Source of the DNA: JAKANT01 sp035502095
GTDB lineage: Bacteria > Pseudomonadota > Gammaproteobacteria > Burkholderiales > Burkholderiaceae_F
Reading direction: 5' to 3'
Assembly (NCBI GenBank): GCA_035502095.1
Contig: DATJUX010000022.1
Coordinates: 183,369-247,368 of the forward strand
Length of the DNA: 64,000 nt
Position numbers and translations under genes: made by a program. Shown here one piece after another: positions 23,951-32,356 of the stretch (position 1 is the first letter of the stretch; each line of letters begins with the position of its first letter). A model generated the notes under the pieces. That model had not been told where the DNA came from. It searched no databases and was given only the letters and a program-made list of their open reading frames with translations.

Positions 23951-24799
23951 ATGGCAAGAGTTCTGGCAAGACTCGCTGTCGTGGCCGGCCTTTCGTTGTT
24001 GGCCGGCTCGGTTCAGGCGGATCCGCTTCCGAACCTGACGAATCTCAACTTTCTCACTTACACAGGGGCCGCACCCAAAAATTACTTTAATACCGTCGAT
24101 CCGACCGGGTGGACCGGCGGAACCGGGCTGATCTTCATCGATGCGCCCGGCACCTCGAATACCGATCCGACGACCGCCTGCGGGCCGACCTACCTGACGA
24201 CCTATGGATGCCCGAGCACCCTCGCGATCCCCGGCGGCTACAACTTCGTCGAGGCCGATGGCAACCCGAGCTTCGAGAGCGGATTCAACTACCTGGTCAC
24301 TGGCCTGACGCCGGGGCAGAGCTACACGCTGAGCTTCTACGAGGCCGGCAGTCAGCAGACCGGATTCGGCAATGGCCTGAACACGACCGAGCAGTGGATC
24401 GTTTCGTTGGGCACCGCCGGGATGACGTTCTGCAACGGTTGCGGCGCGCCTGACGCCTACTACGGCGGCAACGACAGCACGTACTCGAACGCGGATCCGA
24501 CCGCATCGGTGGTCGCCACGCCGATCATGACGACGCCCTCCGGTGGCATGACGGATTGGCAATATGTCTCGATCACGCTGACCGCCGACGCGACGACCGA
24601 CCTGCTGAGCTTTCTCGCCTGGGGCGACAACGGCAACACGGTCAATCTCCCGCCGATCGTGTTCCTGGCCGGCGTCAATTCGCCGGCGGGGTTGAACAAC
24701 GTTCCCGAGCCGGCGACCTTGGCCCTGCTTGGCGCCGGCTTCATCAGCGTCACGGCGATCCGGTTGCGTCGGCGCAGCAAGCAGCCCAGCGCCAGCTGA
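23951..24799 (+). CDS. PEP-CTERM sorting domain-containing exported protein
   Basis: The 282-residue precursor has a signal peptide (MARVLARLAVVAGLSLLAGSVQA) and ends with the exosortase sorting signal: VPEP at 251-254, then a membrane helix TLALLGAGFISVTAI and an Arg-rich tail RLRRRSK. Exosortase (EpsH-type) recognises the Pro-Glu-Pro and processes such proteins at the surface. The middle part is Gly/Asn/Thr/Ser-rich with a YTLSFYEAGSQQ strand, as in many PEP-CTERM beta-sandwich proteins, and has two Cys-containing loops (ACGPTYLTTYGC, FCNGCG). An in-frame ATG at 23930 is an alternative start. No exosortase gene is in the window. Confidence 0.93.
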   Translation: MARVLARLAVVAGLSLLAGSVQADPLPNLTNLNFLTYTGAAPKNYFNTVDPTGWTGGTGLIFIDAPGTSNTDPTTACGPTYLTTYGCPSTLAIPGGYNFVEADGNPSFESGFNYLVTGLTPGQSYTLSFYEAGSQQTGFGNGLNTTEQWIVSLGTAGMTFCNGCGAPDAYYGGNDSTYSNADPTASVVATPIMTTPSGGMTDWQYVSITLTADATTDLLSFLAWGDNGNTVNLPPIVFLAGVNSPAGLNNVPEPATLALLGAGFISVTAIRLRRRSKQPSAS

Positions 24800-24815
24800 T
24801 CCGACGAAGGTGGTT

Positions 24816-24846
24816 GCCGCTGGGCGGGTCGATCCCGCCCGGCGGC
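24816..24846 (+). terminator. Strong hairpin after the PEP-CTERM gene
   Basis: A 13-pair stem (one G-U pair) joins 24816-24828 to 24834-24846 around the five-base loop TCGAT; the core is GGGCGGG/CCCGCCC. It begins 16 bases after the stop codon. A U-run is missing, so termination strength is uncertain. Confidence 0.55.
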
Positions 24847-24895
24847 GGCGACCAGCGACTCTAGAGCTCGACACCGGATCATCAGCCTCGGCTCC

Positions 24896-25759
24896 GTGCT
24901 TTCCGCCTTGGACCTGCAGCACTTGAACGCGCTCCTGATGAGCGCGTGGAGGCTTTTCGTCTGGCTCGCGTTGCTCGCGGTGATCTTCATGCCCCTCGAG
25001 CATCTCTTCGCGGTGCGTCCCCGGAAGTTCTTCAGCAAGCGCCTGGCCGGCGACGTCGGCTTCTACTTCATCAGCGGCATGGTGCCCGCCCTGCTGCTCA
25101 CACCGCCGCTCGCCCTCGTCGCCATGGGTGCACACGCCCTAGTTCCGACCGGCGTGCAGGCGACGATCGGGGCCCTGCCGATCTGGGCGCGAGCCCTGGC
25201 TGCGCTCGTCGTGAGCGAGATCGGTTTCTACTGGGGTCATCGGTGGACGCACGAAATTCCATTGCTGTGGCGCTTCCATTCGGTGCACCACAACCCGACC
25301 GAAGTCTATTTTCTGATCAGCGCGCGCGCCCACCCGGTCGACAATGTGTTCACGCGCCTTTGCGGCCTGATCCCGGTTTACGTCCTGGGATTCGCCACGC
25401 CGCTCACCCCGGCCGGCGGCGCCGTATCGGCGTTGCTCGTCCTGGTCCTCACCCTTTGGGGCTTCCTGATCCACGCCAACGTCCACTGGCGGCTTGGGCC
25501 GCTGGAATGGTTGATCTCGACCCCCGCCTTCCATCACTGGCACCACACGCGCAGCGACCACAAGGACCATAACTACGCGTCGATGCTGCCATGGATCGAC
25601 CGGATTTTCGGAACGCACTACCTCCCGCCCGGGAATGCATGGCCGGCGGCATACGGAACCGAGACGCCGCTGCCGGGCTCGGTGCTAGCTCAGCTGGTGC
25701 ATCCGTTTCGTCCGCAGCTCCCAAGCGTCAACCCGCCGCAGTCGGTTGCGGATCGATAG
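24896..25759 (+). CDS. Sterol desaturase/fatty acid hydroxylase family protein
   Basis: A 287-residue integral membrane di-iron enzyme. The histidine clusters are HRWTH near residue 117, HSVHH near 131, HANVHW near 197, and HHWHHTRSDHKDHNY near 215-229, the full set for this superfamily. Hydrophobic helices are at about 17-35, 55-80 and 95-112. It would hydroxylate or desaturate a lipid; the substrate is unknown. The start is uncertain: GTG 24896 or ATG 24938 (MSAWRLFVWLAL). It follows the PEP-CTERM gene but a hairpin separates them. Confidence 0.9.
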   Translation: MLSALDLQHLNALLMSAWRLFVWLALLAVIFMPLEHLFAVRPRKFFSKRLAGDVGFYFISGMVPALLLTPPLALVAMGAHALVPTGVQATIGALPIWARALAALVVSEIGFYWGHRWTHEIPLLWRFHSVHHNPTEVYFLISARAHPVDNVFTRLCGLIPVYVLGFATPLTPAGGAVSALLVLVLTLWGFLIHANVHWRLGPLEWLISTPAFHHWHHTRSDHKDHNYASMLPWIDRIFGTHYLPPGNAWPAAYGTETPLPGSVLAQLVHPFRPQLPSVNPPQSVADR

Positions 25760-25815
25760 CGGCCTCGGAAAGCCGGACCGGCTCGGCAGGCGTTCCTTCG
25801 CCTTAGAGGTGCGCC

Positions 25816-26172
25816 TCAGCGCCCCATGCGGGCGTCGTAGCTGCGCGAGACGCGGTCGATCAACGTCGGGTCGCTCGCGCCCTTCGCATCGAACTGCACC
25901 CGGACGCTTCCGTCGGCCTGCTGGCGCACCGTCGCCGTCACCATGGTGTTGCCGGACGAGCCGACGACGACGCCGTTGGCCCGGTCCTGCGCGCTGATCG
26001 TCAGGCCCTGGTCGCGCAGCGCCTCGGTGGCCGCGGAAAACGAGCGGTCGAAACTCGCCGGGGTCGTCGTCGTGACCGGGTAGGTCGCCGGGGCAGGCAC
26101 CGCGTAGTAGGCGCATGCCGACAGTGCGAGAACCGCGCTGCTGGCGGCGGCAAGGAGGGTGCGCGTCATCAT
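25816..26172 (-). CDS. Small lipoprotein, 118 aa
   Basis: The precursor has a lipoprotein signal peptide (MMTRTLLAAASSAVLALSACAYY) with the lipobox LSAC, so the mature protein is probably anchored in the envelope by its Cys. After a Pro/Thr-rich spacer (VPAPATYPVTTTTPAS) a small domain of about 75 residues begins with FDRSFSAATEALRDQGL and continues with NTMVTATVRQQADGSVRVQFDA, an alpha-beta-beta pattern. No family is assigned. The ATG overlaps the stop codon of the DUF2950 gene (ATGA), so the two are coupled. Confidence 0.8.
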   Translation of the reverse strand: MMTRTLLAAASSAVLALSACAYYAVPAPATYPVTTTTPASFDRSFSAATEALRDQGLTISAQDRANGVVVGSSGNTMVTATVRQQADGSVRVQFDAKGASDPTLIDRVSRSYDARMGR

Positions 26173-27065
26173 GGTGAGACCTTCGTCCACTCGGGCCCAG
26201 GGTCGAACGACTTCATCGCGTTGGCTGTCTTCTCGCTGTTGGGGCCGAGGTCGCTCTCATAGATCTCGCCGTCGTGGCTGATCATGAAGCTCTTGACGCC
26301 GGTGTCCCGGTAACGGGCGGGCCAAGCGATCACCGCGAAGCCGCCGAAGAGCTTGCCGCGCACGAGATAGTTGTACGCGCCGCCCGGCGCGTTGGGTCCC
26401 TGCGAGGTCAGGAGCTTGTAGCGATAGCCGAAATAGCCATCCGGCGCGGCCGCGCGCGCGCCGACGTTGAGGAAAGCCGGACCGAGCGGACTGGGCTCTT
26501 CGCCGGCCTTGGTCGGCCAGTACAAGCCGTCGCGCTTGCCCGGTGAACTCGCCAGCTTCCCGGCATACGCGAGCACGCCGCTGCCATCGTGGTCCTTTTG
26601 CGCGTACTCGCGCTGCGCGTCGTAGATTGCCAGCATGGTCTGCATCACGGCGAGTTCGTTGCGGCCGACCCGGCGCGTACGCATCGCCTCGACCCCGGCG
26701 CGCGTGTCGAACTGCCATCCCTTGGCCGACTTCACGATGGGAATCGGCATCGTCCAACCGTCGTCGCCGACCGCGATCTCGGCGTGCTTGTCGTCCACCT
26801 TGCTGATCGAATGCGAACGAGCCCAGTGCGAGAGGAAACGGATCCGGAGGTCGGCACCGACCGGCGGGATCAGCTTGCGTTGATCGGCGCCGAGGATCGA
26901 GGTCAAGGCGTCCTCGTTGCTGGTCGCGATCGCGTCCCCAAACGCGTTCATCGCTGCTTCGGGGGATTCGAAGACCTTCTGCGCAAACGCGGGGAAGATC
27001 GCGCCAAGGGTGAGGGCCAGCGCGACCATGGCGCGCGCAAGTTGGAGCGGTGATTTCACGGTCAT
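26169..27065 (-). CDS. DUF2950 family periplasmic protein
   Basis: The 298-residue precursor has a signal peptide (ARAMVALALTLGAIFPAFAQ) and a mature region matching DUF2950: FESPEAAMNAFGDAIATSNEDALTSILG at the N-terminus, WQFDTRAGVEAMRTRRVGRNELAVM in the middle, and the conserved DGYFGYRYKLLTSQG and YRDTGVKSFMISHDGEIYESDLG near the end. The family's function is unknown; it is usually found beside DUF3300, as here (6 bp gap). The genes are likely one envelope operon with the lipoprotein downstream. Confidence 0.9.
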   Translation of the reverse strand: MTVKSPLQLARAMVALALTLGAIFPAFAQKVFESPEAAMNAFGDAIATSNEDALTSILGADQRKLIPPVGADLRIRFLSHWARSHSISKVDDKHAEIAVGDDGWTMPIPIVKSAKGWQFDTRAGVEAMRTRRVGRNELAVMQTMLAIYDAQREYAQKDHDGSGVLAYAGKLASSPGKRDGLYWPTKAGEEPSPLGPAFLNVGARAAAPDGYFGYRYKLLTSQGPNAPGGAYNYLVRGKLFGGFAVIAWPARYRDTGVKSFMISHDGEIYESDLGPNSEKTANAMKSFDPGPEWTKVSP

Positions 27066-27071
27066 CCCTCC

Positions 27072-28400
27072 TCAGCGCCTGCCGCCACCGCCGCGTCCGC
27101 CGCCACCGCTGCGTCCGCCGCCGCCACTTGTCCGCGCGCCACCTCCGCTCGGGCGACTCTGCATGCTCGACGCTCCCCGGCTGGCGTCGCGTTGCGTAGC
27201 GCCGCCACTTCCGACGCCGGAGAAGGCATTGTCTCGGCCACCGGCACTCGGGCCGGCTCGATCAGCGGTCGACGGACGATTTCCCGCACCGCCCGCTCCA
27301 CCGACGCCACCGCGATCGCCCGCACCGCCGCGATCGCCCACACCACCACGATCGCCGACCCCGCCGCCGCCCGCGCCCTCGCGACCGCGAAAATCGTTGC
27401 GATTCTGGGCGCCACCTACGTTGTTCTTGCCGAATTTGTCGCGCGTCGCATTGTCGCGGTAGGCAACACCCTGGCGATGGCTTGGGTTGTGCTGCCATCC
27501 GCCGCCTGCATTGACCTTGGTGCGATCGAAGTTGCGATCGATGTTGACGGCTTTATTGACGTTGATGTTCACGTTGCCGCCGCCCCAATTGCAACCGCCG
27601 AAGATCGCACCCGCGGCCGCAAAACCGATGCCCCAGGCAATGCCGCTCGCAAGCGCAGCGCCAGGGTAGTACGCCGGGTAGGGCGGCCAATAGTACGGTG
27701 GGTAGGCCGGGTAAGACCATGCGCCGTAGACGACGGTCGGGTTGTAGGCGGGCACATAGATCACCTCCGGGTTGGCCGGCTCGATCTTCACGATCGTCTG
27801 CGTCGTTGCCGTTGCCGGCTCGACGACGACCTTCTGCTGTTCGTTCGACTTCAGGTTGCCTGCCTCTTGCGCCTTGGCCCGCATGCGTTGCACGGCATCG
27901 AGCACCGACTTCTGGTCTGCGAGGAATGCGTCGCCCAGTTTCTGCGTCCAGTCGAGCTTGTCGTTCATCGGCTCGAGGATCTGCGGAAACGCGACCAGCG
28001 ACTTCACGCTGACATCCCAGGTCTCCTTTTCCACCGCCTTGACAGCGGCGTCGCCCTTGACGTTCGGATTGGCCTTCACCCACCGTGTTGCGTACACGAT
28101 CTCCAGCGGATAGGTCGAGGCCATCAACACCTGCGAGAGCAGGTCGTCCGGGTAGAGGGCGATCGGCGCGACCAGCGCCTCGATCTCCTCCGGCTTCATA
28201 GGCGCGGCCGGGGCTTCGGCAGCCGCTTGTCCTTGTGCCGCGGGCTGCGCCGGGGGTGGCGGCTGGTTGGGTGGCGGCTGGTTGGGTGGCGGCACCGGGG
28301 GCGGTTGCGTTTGAGCGTTGACGCCGCCCGGCCCCAACGCCAAGGCCACGATCACCCACGCGCCGATCACGCGGGTCAGTCGCTTGCTCCACAAACTCAT
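27072..28400 (-). CDS. DUF3300 family exported protein with Gly-rich tail
   Basis: The 442-residue protein has a signal peptide (about residues 1-29), a Pro/Gln-rich spacer (PPPNQPPPNQPPPPAQP), then the DUF3300 domain: EEIEALVAPIALYPDDLLSQVLMASTYPLEIV, NEQQKVVVEP and EVIYVPAYNPTVVYGAW. A Tyr/Pro-rich stretch (YPAYPPYYWPPYPAYYPG) and a short hydrophobic Gly/Ala segment follow. The last 130 residues are Gly/Arg/Ser-rich with repeated GDRGG units and look disordered and strongly basic. It is presumably envelope located; function unknown. It starts the three-gene operon. Confidence 0.9.
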   Translation of the reverse strand: MSLWSKRLTRVIGAWVIVALALGPGGVNAQTQPPPVPPPNQPPPNQPPPPAQPAAQGQAAAEAPAAPMKPEEIEALVAPIALYPDDLLSQVLMASTYPLEIVYATRWVKANPNVKGDAAVKAVEKETWDVSVKSLVAFPQILEPMNDKLDWTQKLGDAFLADQKSVLDAVQRMRAKAQEAGNLKSNEQQKVVVEPATATTQTIVKIEPANPEVIYVPAYNPTVVYGAWSYPAYPPYYWPPYPAYYPGAALASGIAWGIGFAAAGAIFGGCNWGGGNVNINVNKAVNIDRNFDRTKVNAGGGWQHNPSHRQGVAYRDNATRDKFGKNNVGGAQNRNDFRGREGAGGGGVGDRGGVGDRGGAGDRGGVGGAGGAGNRPSTADRAGPSAGGRDNAFSGVGSGGATQRDASRGASSMQSRPSGGGARTSGGGGRSGGGGRGGGGRR

Positions 28401-28644
28401 GGTGCGATGTCTCCTCTCGCCCCGGCAACACCGGCGTCGAGGTGGTCGATACGCCTGCGCCGCTGCGCGCCCGTCATGGCGCCCGTTTCGAACGTTGGTC
28501 TCACTCGAGCCGATCGATATTACCCGGACCGGCCGGCGGCGCCGCTGACAATGTGCAACAAGCCGTCACGCGGCGCGCCTTCGCCACGGTCGTCCGGGGC
28601 CGGCCGTAGAATCGCTCATTGCCGAGAAAGGACCCGGAGCATCG

Positions 28645-29805
28645 ATGCTCTCAGCTGTTCCATCACCGTCGAAGGAGGACGCCGCAGGTAGCTCGCCGAT
28701 CGCGAGCGTGCCGGAGATCGTCGAGGAGATCCGCCGCGGCAACATCGTCGTGCTCGTCGACGACGAGGATCGCGAGAACGAAGGCGACCTGGTCTTTGCG
28801 GCCGATTTCGTCAGCGCCGAGAAGATCAACTTCCTTGCCCGCTACGGACGTGGCCTGATCTGCATGCCGATCACGGCGGAGCGCGGAGCCCAGCTTGCCC
28901 TCACGCCGATGGCGGCGCGCAACCGCACCGTGCATGGGACCAACTTCACCGTAGCGATCGAAGCCGCAGAAGGAATCGCAACCGGCATTTCGGCCGCCGA
29001 TCGCGCGCACACAATTCGCGTCGCCACGCGCCCGGACGCGCGCCCCGACGACATCGTGCAGCCTGGACATGTCTTTCCGCTGGTGGCGCACGCCGGTGGG
29101 GTGCTGGTGCGCGCCGGGCACACCGAGGCATGCTGCGACCTTGCGCGCCTTGCCGGCTTGAATCCCGCGGCGGTGTTGTGCGAGATCATGAACGACGACG
29201 GCACGATGGCCCGGTTGCCGGACCTGATTCCGTTCGCGCGCAAACACTCGCTCAGGATCGGCACGATCGCCGACCTCATCCACTACCGTGCGGCCACCGA
29301 ATCACTGATCGAACGCATCGGCAGCCGGCACGTGACGACCGTCGCCGGCGAGTTCGAGCTCGTCGCCTACCGTGACCGGCCCACGGGCGCGATGCACCTC
29401 GCGCTGGTGCGCGGCTCGATTGCGCCCGACCGCGAGACGCTCGTGCGCGTGCACGAGCCGTCGTCGCTGCTCGACTTCGTCGAGGTCGACTTCAGCACCC
29501 ACGCGTGGCCGGTCGCAAAAGCGCTTGCTGCCGTTGCGGCAGCGGGAGAAGGCGTGGTAGTGCTCCTGAACTGCGGCGAATCGTCCGACCAGCTGCTGGC
29601 GCAATTCAACGCACTCGGTGACCTCGCCGCAGGTGCGACGGCGCAGGGCGGCCGCAGCGGACGCACCGACTTGCGCACCTATGGTATCGGCGCGCAGATC
29701 CTGCGTGATTTGCGGGTGGGCGCGATGAAGCTGCTCGCGAAGCCGCGCAAGATGCCCTCGATGGCGGGTTTCGGGCTGCAGATCACGGGTTACCTGGAAG
29801 GTTGA
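28645..29805 (+). CDS. ribB: 3,4-dihydroxy-2-butanone-4-phosphate synthase with degenerate GTP cyclohydrolase II domain (RibBX type)
   Basis: The 386-residue protein has an intact RibB domain (about 20-215) that makes dihydroxybutanone phosphate from ribulose 5-phosphate: DDEDRENEGDL at 39-49, HGTNFTVAIEA, and HVFPLVAHAGGVLVRAGHTEA. The C-terminal half has the RibA outline (GEFELVAYRD, LVRVHEPS) but lacks the three zinc Cys and the REGRG-type catalytic segment; HEPSSLLDF replaces the HSEC-type motif. So only the RibB activity is expected, as in proteobacterial RibBX proteins. It heads ribB-ribH-nusB-thiL-pgpA-pncC; ribH follows after 3 bp. Confidence 0.93.
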   Translation: MLSAVPSPSKEDAAGSSPIASVPEIVEEIRRGNIVVLVDDEDRENEGDLVFAADFVSAEKINFLARYGRGLICMPITAERGAQLALTPMAARNRTVHGTNFTVAIEAAEGIATGISAADRAHTIRVATRPDARPDDIVQPGHVFPLVAHAGGVLVRAGHTEACCDLARLAGLNPAAVLCEIMNDDGTMARLPDLIPFARKHSLRIGTIADLIHYRAATESLIERIGSRHVTTVAGEFELVAYRDRPTGAMHLALVRGSIAPDRETLVRVHEPSSLLDFVEVDFSTHAWPVAKALAAVAAAGEGVVVLLNCGESSDQLLAQFNALGDLAAGATAQGGRSGRTDLRTYGIGAQILRDLRVGAMKLLAKPRKMPSMAGFGLQITGYLEG

Positions 29806-29808
29806 CGG

Positions 29809-30294
29809 ATGGCCATCGACGCGATTGCGCCCGACCTGGACGGCGCCAGCCTGCGCATAGGGATCGTGCAGGCCCGCTTCAACGAATGGGCGGGGCAGGC
29901 CCTGGCGGAAGCCTGCCTCGAGCAGTTGCGCGAGCTCGGCGTCGACGACGACGACATCACGCACGTCACCGTGCCGGGCGCACTCGAGGTTCCGCTTGCG
30001 CTCGCTCGACTCGCACGGACCGACGATTTCGATGCATTGATCGCGCTCGGCTGCGTGATCCGCGGCGACACCTATCACTTCGACATCGTGGCCAGCGAAT
30101 CGGCGCGCGGCGTTGCGCGTGTGTCGCTGGACTTCGGCGTACCCGTGGCCAACGCGATCCTGACGACCGACGACGAGGAGCAGGCGCGCGCGCGCGTCAC
30201 TGAAAAGGGCCGCGACGCGGCCCGGGTGGCAGTCGAGATGGCCAACCTCATGTGGGCTCTGGGTGAGGATGGCGAAGCCGACAGCGACGAATAA
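29809..30294 (+). CDS. ribH: 6,7-dimethyl-8-ribityllumazine synthase
   Basis: The 161-residue enzyme condenses the RibD product with the RibB product to give the lumazine. RIGIVQARFNEW is the substrate-binding N-terminal segment, TVPGALEVPLAL the helix start, and H90 in IRGDTYHFDIVASES the catalytic His. VPVANAILTTDDEEQA near the C-terminus is conserved. The last ten residues are acidic. The 3' end overlaps nusB by 26 bp. Confidence 0.97.
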   Translation: MAIDAIAPDLDGASLRIGIVQARFNEWAGQALAEACLEQLRELGVDDDDITHVTVPGALEVPLALARLARTDDFDALIALGCVIRGDTYHFDIVASESARGVARVSLDFGVPVANAILTTDDEEQARARVTEKGRDAARVAVEMANLMWALGEDGEADSDE

Positions 30295-30748
30295 GGCCGC
30301 GGCGTCGCCCGCGCCGCGGTCGGGCAATCGCAGTGCACGCCGGCGTGCGCGCGAACTCGCGCTGCAGGGCCTGTACGAATGGCTCGTCGGCGGCCAGGAC
30401 GGCGCCGAGATCGAGGGCCACCTGATGGAACACGAAGGCTTCGAGCGCGCCGACGCCGAGCACTTCCGCCAGGTCCTGCATGGTGCGATCGGCGACGTGG
30501 CGGCGCTGCGTGCCGAGATCGCGCGTTACATCGATCGCGACGTGAAGGACTTGTCCCCGGTCGAACACGCGATCCTCCTCATCGGCGCATACGAGTTGAA
30601 GCACCGGCACGAGATCCCGTATCGCGTCGTGATCAACGAGGCGGTCGAACTCGCCAAAGGCTTTGGCGGGACCGAGGGCTTCAAGTACGTGAACGGTGTG
30701 CTCGACAAGCTCGCCGGCCAGCTGCGGCCGCAGGAAACCACGGGCTAG
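30269..30748 (+). CDS. nusB: Transcription antitermination factor NusB
   Basis: The 159-residue all-helical RNA-binding protein works with NusE/S10 at boxA sites in rRNA antitermination. SARRRARELALQGLYEWLVGG is the Arg-rich boxA-binding helix; DLSPVEHAILLIGAYELKHR and RVVINEAVELAKGFGGTEGFKYVNGVLDKLA are family signatures. ATG 30269 (MAKPTATNK) is chosen; GTG 30263 is an alternative two codons earlier. It overlaps ribH, which fits translational coupling in the conserved ribH-nusB-thiL order. Confidence 0.97.
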   Translation: MAKPTATNKAAASPAPRSGNRSARRRARELALQGLYEWLVGGQDGAEIEGHLMEHEGFERADAEHFRQVLHGAIGDVAALRAEIARYIDRDVKDLSPVEHAILLIGAYELKHRHEIPYRVVINEAVELAKGFGGTEGFKYVNGVLDKLAGQLRPQETTG

Positions 30749-30771
30749 TGGTGCAGGGGCGGCGCGTTGGC

Positions 30772-31773
30772 ATGACCGAGTTCGAGCTGATCGCGCGCTA
30801 CTTCGACCGGCCGGTCGCCCCCGGCGGACCCGTGGCGCGCGGTATCGGCGATGACTGCGCTCTGCTCGACTTCGGCGGCTCGAATCAGCTCGCGGTGACC
30901 ACCGACATGCTGATTGCGGGCCGGCATTTTTTTCCTGCCGACGCCGCGGACTCGGTCGGTCACAAGGCCCTGGCGGTCAACCTGTCCGATCTCGCGGCGG
31001 CGGGCGCCCGGCCCCGGTGCTTCTTCCTGGCCCTCGGCCTGCCGACCGCGGACGAGACGTGGCTGGCGGGGTTTTCGGCCGGCCTGTCGGCGTTGGCCGA
31101 CGAGCACGGTTGCGTACTGGCTGGCGGTGACACGAATCGCACGCCGGTCACCGCAGGGCGCGCCGGTCCGATCACGATCTGCATCACCGCACTCGGCGAG
31201 GTAGAGCGCGGCGCTGCGCTGACCCGCGCGGGGGCGCGGGTGGGCGACGACATCTGGGTCTCGGGTCAGCTTGGCGATGCCGCGCTCGCCCTCGAGGAGC
31301 GCGCAGGCAACGCGACGCTCGCGCAGGTCGAGGCTCAAGCCGCCCGCCTGCGGCTCGAAAGGCCAACCCCCCGGGTGATCCTTGGTGTTGCACTGCGTCG
31401 GACGGCCACCGCATGCATCGACATTTCGGACGGGTTCATCGGCGATCTTGGGCACGTCCTGGCGCGCTCGGGTGTCGGTGCGTCCGTCAACTGGGCAGCG
31501 CTCCCGTGCACCGCCGCGATGCGGCGACAGCCGCAGGCAACGCAGCTTCGCTGCGTGCTCGCGGGCGGGGACGACTACGAGCTACTGTTTACGGCGCCCC
31601 CGTCGAGCCGGCCGGCAGTCCAGGCGGCTGGCGCCGAAGCCCACACACCCGTTACCCGCGTCGGCGCAATCACCGAAGGCCGGGATCTCGTCGTCCGTGA
31701 CGAAGTCGGCCTGCCGATAGACATGCCGTTCAAGGCATATGACCATTTCGGGTCATATGACGCCACGCCATGA
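30772..31773 (+). CDS. thiL: Thiamine-monophosphate kinase
   Basis: The 333-residue enzyme phosphorylates thiamine monophosphate to the diphosphate. FELIARYF, GIGDDCALLD (metal/ATP-binding Asp pair near 27-31), TTDMLIAGRHFF, HKALAVNLSDLAAAGA and LAGGDTNR form the PurM-like ATP site; ACIDISDGFIGDLGHV and LAGGDDYELLFTA are in the C-terminal domain. It lies 23 bp after nusB and overlaps pgpA by 17 bp. thiE is 16 kb away in the same window. Confidence 0.96.
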   Translation: MTEFELIARYFDRPVAPGGPVARGIGDDCALLDFGGSNQLAVTTDMLIAGRHFFPADAADSVGHKALAVNLSDLAAAGARPRCFFLALGLPTADETWLAGFSAGLSALADEHGCVLAGGDTNRTPVTAGRAGPITICITALGEVERGAALTRAGARVGDDIWVSGQLGDAALALEERAGNATLAQVEAQAARLRLERPTPRVILGVALRRTATACIDISDGFIGDLGHVLARSGVGASVNWAALPCTAAMRRQPQATQLRCVLAGGDDYELLFTAPPSSRPAVQAAGAEAHTPVTRVGAITEGRDLVVRDEVGLPIDMPFKAYDHFGSYDATP

Positions 31774-32356
31774 GCCGGGCGGTGCCCCGGGAGAACCGAT
31801 GCCGCCGGCCGTGCTGGCAGCCGCGGAAGGTGCATCCCCGGCGCACCTCGAGACAGACCCGCACCACCCGCAACACCCCGACTGGCGGTTCCTGTTTCGT
31901 TCTCCCTGGCACCTGATTGCGCTGGGATTCGGCAGCGGCTTGCCGCGTCTGGCTCCCGGAACCTGGGGTACCGCCTTTGCGTGGGCGAGTTTCTCGATTC
32001 TGGACCGCTGGCTCGACGATCCTGGCTGGACGGTCCTGGTCGCAGGTGGCTTCGTGATCGGCATGCTGGCGGCGCAGCGCACCGGAGCGCGCCTGGGCGA
32101 TATCGACAGCAGTCATATCGTCATCGACGAGGTCGTGGCGTTCTGGATCGTGCTGTGGCTGTTGCCCACGCGAGCGCCGACGTGGGTCGCGGCGCTTGCA
32201 TTCGTGCTGTTTCGCATGTTCGATATTGCAAAACCGGCCCCGATCAAGCGTCTCGACGCACGGATGAAAAACGGATTCGGAGTGATGCTGGACGACATCG
32301 TGGCCGCGTTCTACACGCTGCTCGTGATCGCCGTCCTCTGGAGGCTGATGCGCTGA
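31757..32356 (+). CDS. pgpA: Phosphatidylglycerophosphatase A
   Basis: The 199-residue inner membrane phosphatase removes phosphate from phosphatidylglycerol phosphate. A Pro-rich N-terminal extension of about 45 residues precedes the domain LIALGFGSGLPRLAPGTWGTAFAW. SSHIVIDEVVAFWIVLW is the metal-binding Asp-Glu motif and FRMFDIAKPAPIKRLD with GFGVMLDDIVAA completes the active site. The start is uncertain (ATG 31739, 31757 or 31799); all overlap or abut thiL. The stop overlaps the pncC ATG by one base. Confidence 0.95.
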   Translation: MTPRHEPGGAPGEPMPPAVLAAAEGASPAHLETDPHHPQHPDWRFLFRSPWHLIALGFGSGLPRLAPGTWGTAFAWASFSILDRWLDDPGWTVLVAGGFVIGMLAAQRTGARLGDIDSSHIVIDEVVAFWIVLWLLPTRAPTWVAALAFVLFRMFDIAKPAPIKRLDARMKNGFGVMLDDIVAAFYTLLVIAVLWRLMR

